A stretch of 51,208 nt of DNA from Aureimonas sp. AU4 (GCF_001463765.1 NZ_BBWK01000033.1:1-51208), one strand, 5' to 3'; counted from the first letter of the stretch, positions 1 to 11,435 are shown. The notes: a model not told the origin generated them from the sequence alone. Made by a program: numbers and translations.

Positions 1-68
1 CGCTTATGGCGTGCGCCCGCCCGCCGATCAAGCGGCGGAGCCATGCGGCCCGCGCGGTCGATCCGCGC

Positions 69-1688
69 CTATCGCAGCACTTCCTTTGCCCGGCGCCGGC
101 GCAGGAGGCGGCCGACGAGCTGGCGGTCCACGGCGCCGGTCAGGAAGACCAGCGCGAAGTAGACGAGCATGGCGACCGCGACGAGCACGAGAATCGCCAG
201 CGCCTGATGCAGCGCGCGGCTTCCCGTGGCAAGGTAGGGATGCAGGACGCCCATCATCGCGACCAGCGCCGCGCCCATCACGAGGGCCGACAGGACCACG
301 AGCAGCGCGCGCTTCACGAGCGCGCGGTCGAGCGCCCACAAGCCCTTGCGGCGCAGGCCCTCGAACAGCATCCAGGCGTTGAGCCAGCCGGCGAGCGTCG
401 TGGCCAGCGCGATGCCGCGCTCGGCGTAGAACCAGAACAGGAGAAGGCTGAGCGCCGTATTGGCGGCGGCCGAGACGCCGGTCACGATCATCGGCGTCCG
501 CGTGTCCTCGCGCGCGAAGTAGCCGGGCGAAAAGACCTTGATCAGCACGAAGGCGGGAAGCCCCAGCGCGTAGAGACCGAGCACCGCGCCGACGCTCACC
601 GTCGTTTCCGGCTGGAAGGCGCCGCGCTCGTAGATGAGGCGCACGATCGGCTCGGGGATGAGAAACAGCGCGATCGCCGCCGGCACGGTCAGGAACAGCG
701 CGAATTCCAGCGAGCGGTTCTGCGTGTGCTGCGCCTCCTCCAGCCGCCCCGCCTTCAGGGCGCGGGCAAGCTCGGGCAGGAGCACGACGCCGATCGCCAC
801 GCCCACCATGCCGAGCGGCAGCTGGTAGGGCCGGTCGGCATAGGTGAGGATCGACACCGCGCCCGGCTTGTAGGAGGCGATCGCCTGTCCGACGAAGAGG
901 TTGATCTGCGTGATGCCGCCGATAAGCGCGGCGGGTCCCGCCAGGATCAGGAGGCGCTTGAGGCCCGGCGTCCATCGCGGCCGGCCGAGCGCCACCGAGA
1001 AGCCCGCCAGGCGCATGGCGAGCGTGACTGTGAGGAGCTGCGCGAGGCCCGCCACGAGCACGCCCCAGCTCATCAGGAAGCCGATCGTGCGCTGGTCGGC
1101 CCCGGTCTTCCAGGCATAGGCGAGGACGCCGATCAGGACGAAGTTCAGGATCGTCGGCGCGGCGGCGGCGGCGAAGAAGCGGCGGAACGCGTTGAGGATG
1201 CCCGACACCATCGCCATCAGCGACATGCAGGCGAGATACGGGAACATGATGCGCGAGAAGGCGACCGTGATCTCGAATCGGTCCTGGCACGACAGGGCCT
1301 GACCCAGCGTCTCGGGGTCGTCGATGCAGACCGTCAGGCCCGGCGCGATCACGAGGCGCACGAGCTCAGGCATGAAGATCATGGCGAGCACGGTGACGAG
1401 CGTCAGCACCGCGAAGAGGGTCGCGAAGATCTCGGTCGCGAAGCGCTTGGCGCCCGTGTCTCCCTCATCCTCCAGCTTGCGCGCGAAGAGTGGGATGAAC
1501 GCGGCATTGAAGGCCCCTTCCGCGAAGAGGCGGCGGAAGAGGTTGGGAAACCGGAAGGCGAGGTTGAAGGCGTCGGCGACGGGCCCGACGCCGAGCGCCG
1601 AGGCCATCATCATCTCACGCGCGAAGCCGAAGACGCGGCTGCCCAGCGTCGCGCCGCCGACGGTCGCGAACTTGCCCAGAAGGTTCAC
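69..1688 (-). CDS. murJ: Lipid II flippase MurJ (MviN family)
   Basis: MurJ moves lipid-linked peptidoglycan precursor (lipid II) from the cytoplasmic to the periplasmic face of the inner membrane. The 539-residue product has the normal family length and is almost entirely hydrophobic segments, consistent with about 14 membrane helices. The N-terminus ([20 protein letters not shown], then FAREMMMA) and the segments [19 protein letters not shown] and [19 protein letters not shown] are typical of MviN/MurJ. The start is a GTG whose GTGA overlaps the TGA stop of glnD by 4 nt, so translation is probably coupled. The glnD-murJ pair is a common alphaproteobacterial arrangement. The 68 bases beyond its stop, to the left edge, show no gene. 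Confidence 0.96.
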   Translation of the reverse strand: MNLLGKFATVGGATLGSRVFGFAREMMMASALGVGPVADAFNLAFRFPNLFRRLFAEGAFNAAFIPLFARKLEDEGDTGAKRFATEIFATLFAVLTLVTVLAMIFMPELVRLVIAPGLTVCIDDPETLGQALSCQDRFEITVAFSRIMFPYLACMSLMAMVSGILNAFRRFFAAAAAPTILNFVLIGVLAYAWKTGADQRTIGFLMSWGVLVAGLAQLLTVTLAMRLAGFSVALGRPRWTPGLKRLLILAGPAALIGGITQINLFVGQAIASYKPGAVSILTYADRPYQLPLGMVGVAIGVVLLPELARALKAGRLEEAQHTQNRSLEFALFLTVPAAIALFLIPEPIVRLIYERGAFQPETTVSVGAVLGLYALGLPAFVLIKVFSPGYFAREDTRTPMIVTGVSAAANTALSLLLFWFYAERGIALATTLAGWLNAWMLFEGLRRKGLWALDRALVKRALLVVLSALVMGAALVAMMGVLHPYLATGSRALHQALAILVLVAVAMLVYFALVFLTGAVDRQLVGRLLRRRRAKEVLR

Positions 1689-4555
1689 GGGGTCATTCCG
1701 AATGCGATGGTGGAGGGTTTGGAGCCGGGCTGCGAGACCTCGCCGCCCGGCTCCTCGAAGACGGCGCGCAGGCGCCGGCGGATGCGCTCGGCCCGCCCCT
1801 CGCCCGTCACCTTCAGCCCGAGAAGGTCGGTCACGTAGAAGACGTCCACGACCTTTTCGCCGAAGGTCGAGATATGGGCGGAGCGGATGTCGAGGTTGAG
1901 GTCCGAGATCGCGCCCGTGAGGTCGGCGAGAAGGCCCGGCCGGTCGAGGCCCTCGACCTCGATCACGGTGAGCTGGCCCGACAGATCGTTGTCGATGTCG
2001 ATGCGGGGCGCGACCGTGAACGAGGCGCTGGGCTTGGCCTGCCGTCGGCGGGCAAGAAGGCCCGGCATCGCCTCGCGCCCGTCCATCAGCTGCTCGATCG
2101 TCTGCGCGATGCGGGTCGCGCGGCGCAGTTCATCGGCATCGTCGCGGAACTCGCGGTTGACGGTCACGACGTCGAGCGCGCGCCCGTCGGTCGTGGTGAA
2201 GATCTGCGCGTCGGCGATGTTGGCGCCGGCCGCAGCGCAAGCCCCCGCGATCGAGGACAAGAGGCGCGGATGGTCGGGCGCCAGGACCGTGATCTCGGTC
2301 ATGGCGCGAAAGCCGTCCGTGCGGGGCTGGGTGGCGAAGGCCGTGCCCTTGCTGTCGACCTCGCGAATGAAGGCGGCGTGGCGCTCCTGGTCGTCGATCG
2401 GCACGGTCAGGATGTAGTTGTCGTAGTGGAGCGCGAGGAGGCGCTCGCGCTCGACCTCCGGCCAGGCGGCGAGCCGGTCGGCAAGGCGCAGCCGCCCTTC
2501 GGCGGCGCGGTGGGCACGCGAGGATTCCGAATAGCCGCCGGTCAGCATCAGCTCGGTCTCGCCGTAGAGGGTGCGGATGAGCTGGCCCTTCCAGCCGTTC
2601 CAGACATGGGGCCCGACCGCGCGGATGTCGCAGACCGTCAGCACCGTCAGGAGCTTCAGGCGCTCCAGCGTCTGCACGCGGTCGGCGAAGAGGCGGATGG
2701 TGCGCCGGTCCGTGAGGTCGCGCTGCTGCGCGGTCATCGACATGACGAGGTGGTCGCGCACCAGCCACTCCACGAGTTCGGTCTCGCGCGCGTCGAGGCC
2801 GAGGCGTGGGCAGAGCTCGCGCGCGATCTGCGCGCCCGCCGTGGAATGGTCTTCGGGACGGCCCTTGGCGATGTCGTGGAGGAGCAGCGCGACGTAGAGC
2901 ACGGCGCGGTCGCGGATCGTCGTGATGAAGCCGCTGGTCATCGGCAGCTCGCCCTCGGAGCGACCCTTTTCCAGAAGCGAGAGCTCGCGGATCGAGCGCA
3001 GGAGATGCTCGTCCACCGTGTAGGAATGGTACATGTTGAACTGCATCATCGCGACGATGCGGCCGAACTCGGGGATGAAGCGGCCGAGCACGCCCGCCTC
3101 GTTCATGCGGCGAAGATGAAATTCGGGGTCCTCGCGGTCGGTGAGGACGTCTAGGAACAGCGAGTTGGCTTCCGGGTCGGCACGCAGCTTCGCGTCCACG
3201 AGGCGCAGCGAGCGGCGGATGAGCTTCAACGCATCCGGGTGGTATTCGAGCCGATGGTGGCTCGCCAGCTGGAAGATGCGCAGGAGATTGACCGGGTCCC
3301 TGGCGAAGACGTGCCGATCGGCCACCGTGATGCGGTTGTTGTCGACGAGGAAGGCGAGCGTTCCGGGAATCTGGCGCGCGCGCCGCCGCAGCGAGCGCAC
3401 GAAGGCGCGAAGGCCCGGCGCGTCCTTGGCATTCTCCTCCTCCAGCGCCGCGCAGAAGATGCCGGTGAGGTCGCCCACGTCCTTGGCGATCAGGAAGTAG
3501 TGCTTCATGAAGCGCTCGACCTCGGTGAGGCCGGGATGGGTGTTGTAGCCGAGGCGGCTTGCGATCTCGGGCTGGATGTCGAAGCTCAGGCGCTCCTCGG
3601 CCTTGCCGCTGAGAAAGTGCATGTGGCAGCGCACGGCCCACAGGAAGTCCTCGGCCTTCTCGAACAGCTTCGCTTCCGAGCGCGAGAAGACGCCCGCCGC
3701 CACCAGCTCTTCGCGCGTGTCGACGCGGTAGTGGTCCTTGGCGATCCAGAACAGGGTGTTGAGATCGCGAAGCGCGCCCTTGCCCTCCTTGACGTTGGGC
3801 TCGACGAGATAGCGCGTGTCGCCCGCCTTCTGGTGTCGCGCGTCGCGCTCGGCGAGCTTGGCGGCGATGAACTCGCGGCCCGTTCCCGCCACGACCTCGG
3901 CCTCGAAGCGCCGGCCGAGCTCCTCCATGAGCGAGGCCTCGCCGCTGACGAGGCGCCGCTCCAGAAGGGCGGTGCGGATCGTGAAGTCGCCTGCGGCCAG
4001 GCGCACGCATTCCTCGACCGTGCGCGTCGCGTGGCCGACCTTCAACCCCAGGTCCCACAGCAGATAAAGGAGATATTCGGCCAGCTGCTCGCCGAGCGGC
4101 GTCCGGCGATAGGGCAGAAGGAAGAGAAGGTCGATGTCGGAGCCCGGCGCCAGCGTGCCCCGGCCGTATCCGCCCACCGCCACCACCGCGATGCGCTCGC
4201 CCTGCGAGGGGTTGGAGGCGTTGAAGACGCGCGCCAGCGCGAAGCGGCAGACGGCGCGGATCAGCGTGTCCTGGAGAAACGAGATGCGGGCCGCGCACAG
4301 GAGCCCCGAGCCGTCGGCAAAGAGCATCGCCTCCGCCGCGCGCCGCCCTTCGGCGTTGGCGCGCTTCAGGATGGCGAGGACGGCGGAGCGAACCGCGGGG
4401 TCGGAGCCGTCGCCCCCCTCGCCCACCAGCGCTTCCAGCTCCGCCACCAGCCCCGCCTCGTCGGCGATCTCGTGGAACCGCTCCGGGACGGGCGGCACCG
4501 CGCCGATGCGAGCCGCGCGCTGCGCGCCGGCTTCCGCTTTTCCTTGAGCGACCAT
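1685..4555 (-). CDS. glnD: Bifunctional PII uridylyltransferase / uridylyl-removing enzyme GlnD
   Basis: GlnD senses glutamine and adds or removes UMP on PII signal proteins, setting nitrogen control. The 956-residue protein has the complete family layout. A nucleotidyltransferase motif at about residues 125-143 ([19 protein letters not shown]) carries the metal-binding Asp pair. An HD domain near residue 553 ([10 protein letters not shown]) serves the UMP-removing activity. Two C-terminal ACT domains begin near residues 750 ([14 protein letters not shown]) and 858 ([18 protein letters not shown]) and would bind glutamine. The ATG has only a weak ribosome site upstream. murJ overlaps its end. 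Identification is secure. Confidence 0.97.
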   Translation of the reverse strand: MVAQGKAEAGAQRAARIGAVPPVPERFHEIADEAGLVAELEALVGEGGDGSDPAVRSAVLAILKRANAEGRRAAEAMLFADGSGLLCAARISFLQDTLIRAVCRFALARVFNASNPSQGERIAVVAVGGYGRGTLAPGSDIDLLFLLPYRRTPLGEQLAEYLLYLLWDLGLKVGHATRTVEECVRLAAGDFTIRTALLERRLVSGEASLMEELGRRFEAEVVAGTGREFIAAKLAERDARHQKAGDTRYLVEPNVKEGKGALRDLNTLFWIAKDHYRVDTREELVAAGVFSRSEAKLFEKAEDFLWAVRCHMHFLSGKAEERLSFDIQPEIASRLGYNTHPGLTEVERFMKHYFLIAKDVGDLTGIFCAALEEENAKDAPGLRAFVRSLRRRARQIPGTLAFLVDNNRITVADRHVFARDPVNLLRIFQLASHHRLEYHPDALKLIRRSLRLVDAKLRADPEANSLFLDVLTDREDPEFHLRRMNEAGVLGRFIPEFGRIVAMMQFNMYHSYTVDEHLLRSIRELSLLEKGRSEGELPMTSGFITTIRDRAVLYVALLLHDIAKGRPEDHSTAGAQIARELCPRLGLDARETELVEWLVRDHLVMSMTAQQRDLTDRRTIRLFADRVQTLERLKLLTVLTVCDIRAVGPHVWNGWKGQLIRTLYGETELMLTGGYSESSRAHRAAEGRLRLADRLAAWPEVERERLLALHYDNYILTVPIDDQERHAAFIREVDSKGTAFATQPRTDGFRAMTEITVLAPDHPRLLSSIAGACAAAGANIADAQIFTTTDGRALDVVTVNREFRDDADELRRATRIAQTIEQLMDGREAMPGLLARRRQAKPSASFTVAPRIDIDNDLSGQLTVIEVEGLDRPGLLADLTGAISDLNLDIRSAHISTFGEKVVDVFYVTDLLGLKVTGEGRAERIRRRLRAVFEEPGGEVSQPGSKPSTIAFGMTP

Positions 4556-4663
4556 CTGCCTGAAGAACCGTTCCGCACCAACAAGGGTCGGGCTCTTAAA
4601 GCATAAAGCGCCTTGCGGAAACGTTGGGACCGCGCGGGTCTCGCGCGGCCCCGGTCAACACGG

Positions 4664-5509
4664 TCAGGCGCCGACGATCGTCCCGCCGTTGGGATGGAGC
4701 ACCTGACCCGTGAAGTAGGAGGCGTCCTCGCTCGCCAGGAACAGGAGCGCGGAGGCGACCTCGTTGGGCTGTCCGGCGCGCTTCATCGGCACTTGGCTGC
4801 CGAACTGGGCCACCTGCTCCTCGTCCATCGCGATCGGGATGAAGGGCGTCCAGATCGGGCCGGGCGCCACGCCGTTCACGCGGATGCCCTTCTCCACGAG
4901 GTTCGACGCCATGGAGCGGGTGAAGGCCGTGATCGCGCCCTTGGTGGACGAATAGTCGATCAGCGTATCGTTGCCCTTGTAGCTGTTGACCGAGGTCACG
5001 TTGACGATGGCCGAGCCTTCCTTGAGGTGATCGAGCGCCGCCTGCGTCATGTAGAAGTAGGCGTAGATGTTGGTCTCGAACGTCTTGGCGAGCTGTTCCT
5101 CGGAAATCTCGCGCAGGTCCTCGGCCTGCTCCTGGTGGGCGGCGTTGTTGACGAGGATGTCGAGCTTGCCGAACGCCTTCACCGTCTCCTCGACGGCCTT
5201 CGTGCAGTTCTGCTTCTGGCGAAGGTTGCCGGGGATGAGGATGCAGCGTCGCCCTTCCGCCTCGACCAGGCGCTTGGCCTCCTCGGCATCCCGGTGCTCG
5301 TCCAGATAGGCGATGGCCACGTCCGCCCCCTCGCGGGCAAACAGCACGGCGGTCGCCCGGCCGATACCGCTGTCGCCGCCGGTGATCAGCGCCGTCTTGC
5401 CCTCGAGGCGGCCGGAGCCGGGAAAGCGCGGCGCGTAGTCGGGCGCCGGCGTCATCTCGTGCTCGTGGCCGGGATCGCCGGACTGATGCTGGGCGGGGAA
5501 GTTCGACAT
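4664..5509 (-). CDS. SDR-family oxidoreductase (stress protein 39 / YghA-like)
   Basis: A short-chain dehydrogenase/reductase of 281 residues. It has the Rossmann glycine motif TGGDSGIG, the NNAA motif, a catalytic Ser in NVTSVNS and the active-site YSSTK, followed by the C-terminal PGPIWTPF and FLASEDASYFTGQVLHPNGG blocks typical of the general-stress SDR subgroup. That subgroup has a hydrophilic N-terminal extension of about 40 residues before the Rossmann fold, as here (His/Pro-rich). I chose the ATG at 5509 because AAGGAAAAG lies just upstream; an ATG-less upstream extension to 5563 has no such site. Substrate unknown. It stands alone between glnD and mutS. A GC-rich inverted repeat at 4630-4648 follows its stop and may be its terminator. 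Confidence 0.9.
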   Translation of the reverse strand: MSNFPAQHQSGDPGHEHEMTPAPDYAPRFPGSGRLEGKTALITGGDSGIGRATAVLFAREGADVAIAYLDEHRDAEEAKRLVEAEGRRCILIPGNLRQKQNCTKAVEETVKAFGKLDILVNNAAHQEQAEDLREISEEQLAKTFETNIYAYFYMTQAALDHLKEGSAIVNVTSVNSYKGNDTLIDYSSTKGAITAFTRSMASNLVEKGIRVNGVAPGPIWTPFIPIAMDEEQVAQFGSQVPMKRAGQPNEVASALLFLASEDASYFTGQVLHPNGGTIVGA

Positions 5510-5618
5510 GTGGCTTTTCCTTGGGTCTCGGGGCCAGACCGTGCGTCGGCCGCTCGTTCCCAAAGTCGCGGGCCTCGGTGCCGTTCCCGCCAGACGCCCA
5601 GAATAAGGCTTAGTCCCC

Positions 5619-8312
5619 TTACGAGCCGAGCATCCCCTTCAGACGGTAAAGCGCTTCCAGCGCCTCGCGCGGGGTCATGGCATCCGGATCCACCGAGCGC
5701 AGCGCTTCCAGCGCCGGCGACGGCGCGGCGGGAGGTGCGGGCGCGGCGGCGCGGGCGGCCGAGAAGAGCGGCAGGTCGTCGAGCGTGCCGCCGCCCGTGC
5801 GCTCGCCCTTTTCCAGCTCTCCGAGCACCTGGCGCGCCCGCTCGAGAACGGCCGGCGGCAGGCCGGCGAGGCGCGCCACCTGGATGCCGTAGGAGCGGTC
5901 GGCGATGCCGGGCCCGACCTCGTGGAGGAACACGACCTCGCCCTCCCACTCGCGCACGCGCACGGTCGCGTTGGAGAGGCGCGAAAGGCGGCTGCTCAGC
6001 GCCGTCATCTCGTGGAAGTGGGTGGCGAAGAGCGCCCGGCAGCGATTGACCTCGTGCAGGTGCTCGACCGCCGCGAACGCGATCGACAGCCCGTCGTAGG
6101 TCGCCGTGCCGCGCCCGATCTCGTCGAGCACGACCAGCGTGCGCTCGCCCGCCTGGTTCAGGATCGCGGCGGTCTCCACCATCTCCACCATGAAGGTGGA
6201 GCGACCTTCCGCCAGATCGTCCGAGGCGCCGACGCGGCTGAACAGGCGGTCCACGACGCCGATATGAGCCTGTGCGGCCGGAACGAAGGCGCCGATCTGC
6301 GCCAGAACCGCGATCAGCGCGTTCTGGCGCAGGAAGGTGGACTTGCCGCCCATGTTGGGCCCGGTCAGAAGCCAGATCGCGCCGTGCGCGGCCTTGCGGC
6401 GCCCGCCGGCCGGCGGGGACAGGTCGCAGTCGTTGGCGACGAAGCCCGCGCCGCCGCGCTTCAGCGCGGCCTCCACCACGGGATGGCGTCCGCCCTCGAT
6501 GCGAAAGGCGAGCGAGCCGTCCACGACGGGCCGCGTCCAGTTGCCGGACACGGCAAGCTCCGCCAGCGCCGCCGCGACGTCGAGCCGGCCGAAGGCATCC
6601 GCCATGCGCCGCAACTCGTCCGTGGCGCCGAGAATGGCGGCGCGCATCTCGCCGAAGAGTTCCAGCTCTCGCTTGAGCGCCAGCGAGCCCGCCTCGGCGA
6701 TGCGCCCCTCGAGATCGGCAAGTTCCGGCGTCGTGAAGCGCATGGCCGAGGCGAGCGTCTGGCGATGGCTGAAGGCGCCCTTCGCCTGAAGGGTCGGTCC
6801 CTGCGCCTCGGGCACCTCGACGAAGTAGCCGAGCACGTTGTTGTGGCGGATCTTGAGGGCGCGGACGCCCGTCTCCGTGACGTAGCGCGCCTGAAGGTCG
6901 CCCAGCACGAGCCGCGACTCGTCGCGCAGGCGCCGCGCCTCGTCGAGCCGTTCGCAGGCTCCCGCGCCCACGAAGCCCCCCTCGCCCCGTCGCAGCGGAA
7001 GTTCGCTTCCCAGCGTCGCGCCGAGAAAGGCGCCGAGTTCGGGTGGCGGCGCGGCGAGATCGGCCAAGGCCTCGCCGATCTCTTCCGGCACCTCGCGACC
7101 TTCGAGGAGGCCGGCGAGGAGCCGCGCCCGCTCGCTCGCCTCGGCGACGGCCCCGAGGTCGCGCGGACCGCCCCGGTCGAGCGCGAGTCGCGACAGGGCG
7201 CGCTCGAGGTCGGGTAGGCCCTTCAACCCTTCGCGCAGGCTGCGGCGCAGCCGGTTGTCGCCAGCCGCCCAGGCAACGGCGTCCTGACGCCGGGCGATGT
7301 CCGCCATGTCGGTCAGGGGAAAGGCGAGACGACTTGCCAGCAGGCGGGAACCCGCGCCCGAGACGCAGCAGTCGATCGTGTCGAGAAGCGATCCCTGGCG
7401 CCGCCCTCCGACGGCGCGCGTCAACTCGAGGCTGGCGCGCGTTGCCGGATCGATCAGCATGAAACGGTCCGGCTCGACGCGCTCGGGGCGCATCAGCGTC
7501 GGGCGCGCCTCGAACTGCGTGCGGCCGAGATAGCCGACGAGGGCCGCGCCCGCCGCCATCTCGACGCGCTCGAAGGCGCCGAACCCGTCCAACGTCGCGA
7601 CGCCGTAGAAGCGGCACAGGCGCTCGGGCGCGCTCGCGCCGTCGAACAGGACCGCAGGCTCGAAGCGCAGCGCCCGGCCGAGGCGCGAGAAGAGCGGACG
7701 CAGCGCCTCGTCCTCGCGCATCGTATCGGGAACGACGAGCTCGGACGGATCGATCGCGGCGATGTCGGCGAAGAGCCTATCCTCGTCCGTCGGCGCGATG
7801 CGGAAGACGCCCGTCGACAGGTCGCAGAAGGCGATTGCCATCGCGCCGCGCGCGCCGCCGAGCCGCGCGAGGGTCGCGAGGTGGTTCGCGCGCGCGGGAT
7901 CGAGCAGCGCCTCCTCGGTCAGCGTGCCGGGCGTGACGAGGCGCACCACGTCGCGCCGCACCACGGACTTGCCGCCGCGCTTCTTGGCCTCGGCCGGGTC
8001 CTCGACCTGCTCGCAGACCGCCACGCGGTGGCCGACCGCGATCAGCTTCTGCAGGTAGTCGTCGGCCGAGACCACCGGCACGCCGGCCATGGGAATGTCG
8101 GCGCCCAGATGCTTGCCGCGCTTGGTGAGCGTGATCCCCAGAGCGCGCGAGGCCTCGACCGCGTCCTCGAAGAACAGCTCGTAGAAGTCGCCCATGCGAT
8201 AGAAGAGCAGCGCGTCCGGATAGGCCGCCTTGATCTCCAGATACTGCGCCATCATGGGCGTCGGGGCGCCCTCGGCGGGGCTCGGATCGATGGTGCGCGC
8301 GACGTCCAGCAT
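5619..8312 (-). CDS. mutS: DNA mismatch repair protein MutS
   Basis: MutS recognises mispaired bases and small loops and starts mismatch repair with MutL. The 897-residue protein has the mismatch-contacting N-terminus ([15 protein letters not shown], including the Phe-x-Glu type motif) and the connector, lever and clamp region. The ABC-type ATPase carries Walker [10 protein letters not shown] near residue 650 and Walker [17 protein letters not shown], followed by the ATHFHEM switch. The annotated ATG at 8312 lacks a clear ribosome site. An ATG at 8255 ([10 protein letters not shown]) is an alternative that keeps the whole mismatch-binding domain. No mutL is present in the window. Confidence 0.97.
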   Translation of the reverse strand: MLDVARTIDPSPAEGAPTPMMAQYLEIKAAYPDALLFYRMGDFYELFFEDAVEASRALGITLTKRGKHLGADIPMAGVPVVSADDYLQKLIAVGHRVAVCEQVEDPAEAKKRGGKSVVRRDVVRLVTPGTLTEEALLDPARANHLATLARLGGARGAMAIAFCDLSTGVFRIAPTDEDRLFADIAAIDPSELVVPDTMREDEALRPLFSRLGRALRFEPAVLFDGASAPERLCRFYGVATLDGFGAFERVEMAAGAALVGYLGRTQFEARPTLMRPERVEPDRFMLIDPATRASLELTRAVGGRRQGSLLDTIDCCVSGAGSRLLASRLAFPLTDMADIARRQDAVAWAAGDNRLRRSLREGLKGLPDLERALSRLALDRGGPRDLGAVAEASERARLLAGLLEGREVPEEIGEALADLAAPPPELGAFLGATLGSELPLRRGEGGFVGAGACERLDEARRLRDESRLVLGDLQARYVTETGVRALKIRHNNVLGYFVEVPEAQGPTLQAKGAFSHRQTLASAMRFTTPELADLEGRIAEAGSLALKRELELFGEMRAAILGATDELRRMADAFGRLDVAAALAELAVSGNWTRPVVDGSLAFRIEGGRHPVVEAALKRGGAGFVANDCDLSPPAGGRRKAAHGAIWLLTGPNMGGKSTFLRQNALIAVLAQIGAFVPAAQAHIGVVDRLFSRVGASDDLAEGRSTFMVEMVETAAILNQAGERTLVVLDEIGRGTATYDGLSIAFAAVEHLHEVNRCRALFATHFHEMTALSSRLSRLSNATVRVREWEGEVVFLHEVGPGIADRSYGIQVARLAGLPPAVLERARQVLGELEKGERTGGGTLDDLPLFSAARAAAPAPPAAPSPALEALRSVDPDAMTPREALEALYRLKGMLGS

Positions 8313-8562
8313 CCGAGGAGATTACCGCGAGCCGGTGCCCGAAGGCGAATCCACGGCCCCCGCCGTCCCCGTCTTCCACAAGGCGGTCCCCGCCCGGCCG
8401 GAACCGCGCCGCTTCATGTCCCGTTCAGCCGCGACATGCGACACCAGCGGCAGGACATCTCGCGGTGCGGTGTCGCGCGATGCGGGAATGGGCTAAGGAT
8501 CAAGCCGCACCGAAGCGGCATGGCTTCACGATGGCCCTTTCGGCGAAGGCTGACGGACGAAC

Positions 8563-8847
8563 ATGACCACATTCATCCAGCGGGCGCTCGCCGCCCTTCT
8601 TCTCACACTGGCGGCCGGCGGCGGCGCCCTGGCGCAGTCCGAAAAGGTCAACGTCTACCAGTACGCCATCGACCATCCGGTGGCGGACGCGCCCCTGCGC
8701 TCGGCGCCCTCGCTCGGCGCCTCGGTTCCGCAGAACGTCGAGATCATCCGCGTCGGCAACGACGAGGTCTACGGCTACTTCTACTACGACGGCCGTCCGG
8801 TGATCGTGGAGCTGGCGACGCGCTCCGTGGTGCGCATCGACAACTGA
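8563..8847 (+). CDS. Small exported DUF1236-like protein
   Basis: A 94-residue protein with a clear Sec signal peptide (MTTFIQRALAALLLTLAAGG, cleavage probably after GGALAQ) and a mature part of about 70 residues. The segment VPQNVEIIRV...GYFYYDGRPVIVELATRSVVRID matches the pattern of DUF1236, a periplasmic domain of unknown function frequent in Hyphomicrobiales. It is the only plus-strand gene between murJ and lptC and is divergent from mutS. It converges with olsB, and a GC-rich inverted repeat (8854-8872) sits between the two stops and may terminate both. The 250 bases before it hold no other recognisable gene. Confidence 0.72.
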   Translation: MTTFIQRALAALLLTLAAGGGALAQSEKVNVYQYAIDHPVADAPLRSAPSLGASVPQNVEIIRVGNDEVYGYFYYDGRPVIVELATRSVVRIDN

Positions 8848-8861
8848 AGCGCCTCGCCGCG

Positions 8862-9770
8862 TCAGGCGGCGAAGCGATCGGCGCCTGCGCCGTAGTGCGC
8901 GACATAGCGCTGCGCGATGCGATCCCTGGGAAGAACGACGAGAACGTCGGTCGTGTTGAACTGGTGGTCGACCACCGCATCCAGGCCGATATAGCCGCCG
9001 AGCCGCAGGTAGCCCTTAAGAAGCGGCGGGAGGGCACCGAGCGCCCGGCGCGGATCGTAGACCCTCGCATCGGCCGGGTTGCGCGGCACGCGCCGCGCGG
9101 CGAGCGCGCCGACGCTCCACTCGGCCGGCGGGGGCGCGGAGGCGCGCAGAAGCGCGAGCGGCTCGGCGAGCGCTACCGGGTCGGTGCCGCTCAGGGACGC
9201 GCAGCCGAATAGGACGTCGATCCGGTTGGCGACGACATAGGTCCAGATGCCCTGCCAGAGCAGTTCCACCGTCCGCTTGCCGCGATAGTCCTTGAGGACG
9301 CAGGAGCGGCCAAGCTCCAGGAAGCGCTTGCCCGGATGGCGCGCGACGAGCCCTTCGATCTCGAACTCGCCCGCGGTGTAGAAGCCGCCCGCCATCTCGG
9401 CGCGCTCCTGCGGCAGCAGGCGATAGGTTCCCACGATGCGGTCCGTGCCCTGGGCGCGGTCGATCACCAGAAGGTGGTCGCAGAAGCGGTCGAAGCCGTC
9501 CTTGTCGCGCCGCAGGAGGCGCTGGTCCAGCGAGGGCTGGGCGCGCATCTCCTCGTAGAACACCTCGTAGCGCAGCTTCTGCGCGGCGCGGATCTCGCCC
9601 GCATGGCGGGCCAGCCGCACCTCCAGCGTGCCGATCCGGCCGAGAACCGGGGCGGCGGGATCGAGCGGAGCGACCGAGACCCGGCGCCGCGCCAGCGTTT
9701 TGGGATGCAGCTGACCGACCTTCAAACCCTTGACCTTCAGCCCTCGGGGAACGGACACGTGTATCGTCAT
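8862..9770 (-). CDS. olsB: Ornithine lipid biosynthesis N-acyltransferase OlsB-like
   Basis: Probable GNAT-type acyltransferase that transfers a 3-hydroxyacyl group from acyl carrier protein to ornithine, giving lyso-ornithine lipid. The 302-residue sequence shows the family hallmarks: VRLARHAGEIRAAQKLRYEV near residue 50, RRDKDGFDRFCDHLLVID, IVGTYRLLPQERA, ELGRSCVLKDYRGKRTVELL and LFGCASLSGTDP. The ATG at 9770 is preceded by GGGAG. No olsA acyltransferase adjoins it, so the second pathway step would be encoded elsewhere. Related hemolysin-like acyltransferases share this fold, so the substrate is inferred from family resemblance. Confidence 0.85.
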   Translation of the reverse strand: MTIHVSVPRGLKVKGLKVGQLHPKTLARRRVSVAPLDPAAPVLGRIGTLEVRLARHAGEIRAAQKLRYEVFYEEMRAQPSLDQRLLRRDKDGFDRFCDHLLVIDRAQGTDRIVGTYRLLPQERAEMAGGFYTAGEFEIEGLVARHPGKRFLELGRSCVLKDYRGKRTVELLWQGIWTYVVANRIDVLFGCASLSGTDPVALAEPLALLRASAPPPAEWSVGALAARRVPRNPADARVYDPRRALGALPPLLKGYLRLGGYIGLDAVVDHQFNTTDVLVVLPRDRIAQRYVAHYGAGADRFAA

Positions 9771-9883
9771 CGAGGCGACTCCCGTCGGACCGCGGCGGAG
9801 GGATCCGCGCGTTCCGGCGTGTCTAGTATAGCCGCAAGGAGTTTCGATGACGATGGATCACGCAAAAAGGAACGGGCGCCCCT

Positions 9884-10894
9884 TCAGACCCGCGTCGCCT
9901 GCGCCACGTCGGTGACCACGACGCGGCCGCGCACCCGCCCATCCAGAATGGCCCCGGCGGTCACAACGATGTCGGCGAAGCCGATCGGCACCTCGATGCG
10001 CCGCAGCGCTTCCGCGTCGAGATCGGCCGCCAGACGCCTCCAGGCCTCCTCGCGCAAGGCCTTGGGCGCCATGACGGAGTCGACGCCCAGAAGCGCCACG
10101 CCGCGCAGGATGAAGGGCGCGACGCTCGTCGGCAGGTCCATGCCGCCGGCCAGGCCGCAGGCCGCGATCGCACCGTGGCGCCGCGTGGCCGCGAGCGCGC
10201 TCGCCAGCGTCGCGCCGCCCACGCTGTCGATGCCCGCCGCCCAGCGCTCGCGTGCCAGCGGCTTCGAGGGGGCGGCAAGCTCCGCCCGGTCGACGATCTC
10301 GGCGGCGCCGAGCTCGCGCAGCCAGCCGGCTTCGGCGGGCCGGCCGGTGGAGGCGACGACGTGCCAGCCGAGCCGCGAGAGAAGCGCGACCGAGACCGAG
10401 CCGACGCCCCCCGCCGCGCCCGTCACGAGCGCGGGCCCCTGGTCGGGCGACAGGCCGAAGCGCTCCAGCGCCAGAACCGCCAGCATCGCCGTATAGCCCG
10501 CCGTGCCGATCCCCATCGCGTCGCGAAACGAGAAGCGGTCGGGAAGCGCGACGAGCCACTCGGCCCTGACGCGGGCCAGCCCCGCATAGGCGCCGTAGTG
10601 CGTTTCCCCCAGCCCCCAGCCGTTGAGGACGACGCGGTCGCCCTCACGCCAGAGCGGCGAGCGCGAGGCTTTTACCGTGCCGGCCAGATCGACGCCCGGG
10701 ATCATCGGCCAGCGCCGCACGACCGGCGAGCGGCCGGTGATGGCGAGCCCGTCCTTGTAGTTGACCGTGGTCGCCTCGACCGCGACGTCGACATCGCCCT
10801 CCATGAGGTCGCCGGCCGAGAGGACGCGCTCCTCGCACAGCGTCCGTCCGTCGTCGCCTTGGTGAAGAAGAAGGGCCTTGAAGCGTTCCGTCAT
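9884..10894 (-). CDS. AcuI/YhdH-type zinc-independent quinone oxidoreductase (acrylyl-CoA reductase family)
   Basis: A medium-chain dehydrogenase/reductase of 336 residues without the zinc-binding cysteines of alcohol dehydrogenases. Family blocks include ATTVNYKDGLAITGRSPVV, PGVDLAGTV, NGWGLGETHYGAYAG, GIGTAGYTAMLAV, the NADPH-binding VTGAAGGVGSV and the C-terminal LLGVDSVM. This matches YhdH/AcuI, whose characterised members reduce acrylyl-CoA to propionyl-CoA with NADPH. The ATG at 10894 has GGGAGGG upstream. It follows lspA by 25 nt on the same strand, so it is probably the last gene of that operon. The true substrate cannot be read from sequence. Confidence 0.88.
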   Translation of the reverse strand: MTERFKALLLHQGDDGRTLCEERVLSAGDLMEGDVDVAVEATTVNYKDGLAITGRSPVVRRWPMIPGVDLAGTVKASRSPLWREGDRVVLNGWGLGETHYGAYAGLARVRAEWLVALPDRFSFRDAMGIGTAGYTAMLAVLALERFGLSPDQGPALVTGAAGGVGSVSVALLSRLGWHVVASTGRPAEAGWLRELGAAEIVDRAELAAPSKPLARERWAAGIDSVGGATLASALAATRRHGAIAACGLAGGMDLPTSVAPFILRGVALLGVDSVMAPKALREEAWRRLAADLDAEALRRIEVPIGFADIVVTAGAILDGRVRGRVVVTDVAQATRV

Positions 10895-10919
10895 GGCTTG
10901 GCGGCCCTCCCCGGCCGGA

Positions 10920-11435
10920 TCAGCGCGCGTCGCCGGCCGGACGCGTCTCGTCGGCGGCGGAGGCGGAGGCGCGCCCGCGCGACAGAAAGACCTCGTCGAT
11001 CAGGATCAGCGCCGCGCCGACCGAGATGAACGTATCGGCGAGGTTGAAGACCGCGAAGCTCCAGACCGGGGTGTGGAACAGGATGTAGTCCACGACATAG
11101 CCGAGGCTCACGCGGTCGATGAGGTTTCCGACGGCCCCGCCCACGATCAGCGCGAAGCCGAAATTGGCGAGGCGCCGCTCGGCCGGCGTGTTGCGCCAGA
11201 GCCAGAACACGAACAGGAGCACGGCGGCCGAGATCGCCGCGAGCCCCCAGCCGTGGAAGTTGTTGAGCATCGAGAAGGCGATGCCCTCGTTGCGGGCGTG
11301 GAAGAGGGCGAGAAAGGGCAGGATTTCGATCGAGTCGCCGAGCGCCATGAAGCGCACGACCAGAAGCTTGATGACCTGATCGATGCCCACGGCGATGAGA
11401 ACGGTGAGGACGGCGTTGAGCGTGCGCCGGTTCAC
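10920..11435 (-). CDS. lspA: Lipoprotein signal peptidase LspA (signal peptidase II)
   Basis: LspA is an inner-membrane aspartyl peptidase that removes the signal peptide from diacylglyceryl prolipoproteins. The 171-residue product has four predicted membrane helices. It has both catalytic Asp motifs: GGAVGNLIDRV and FAVFNLADTFISVG. A conserved Asn lies in FHARNEGIAFSM. It starts with GTG, and this GTGA overlaps the stop of the upstream RNA methyltransferase gene, indicating translational coupling. The last residues form a hydrophilic Ala/Arg-rich tail of about 20 residues. Confidence 0.96.
   Translation of the reverse strand: MNRRTLNAVLTVLIAVGIDQVIKLLVVRFMALGDSIEILPFLALFHARNEGIAFSMLNNFHGWGLAAISAAVLLFVFWLWRNTPAERRLANFGFALIVGGAVGNLIDRVSLGYVVDYILFHTPVWSFAVFNLADTFISVGAALILIDEVFLSRGRASASAADETRPAGDAR

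Noticed and set aside
6-1838. 610-residue plus-strand open frame across murJ
   Set aside because: Antisense to murJ and the glnD end, with Arg/His/Glu-rich composition and no motif. Long antisense frames are expected at this GC content.
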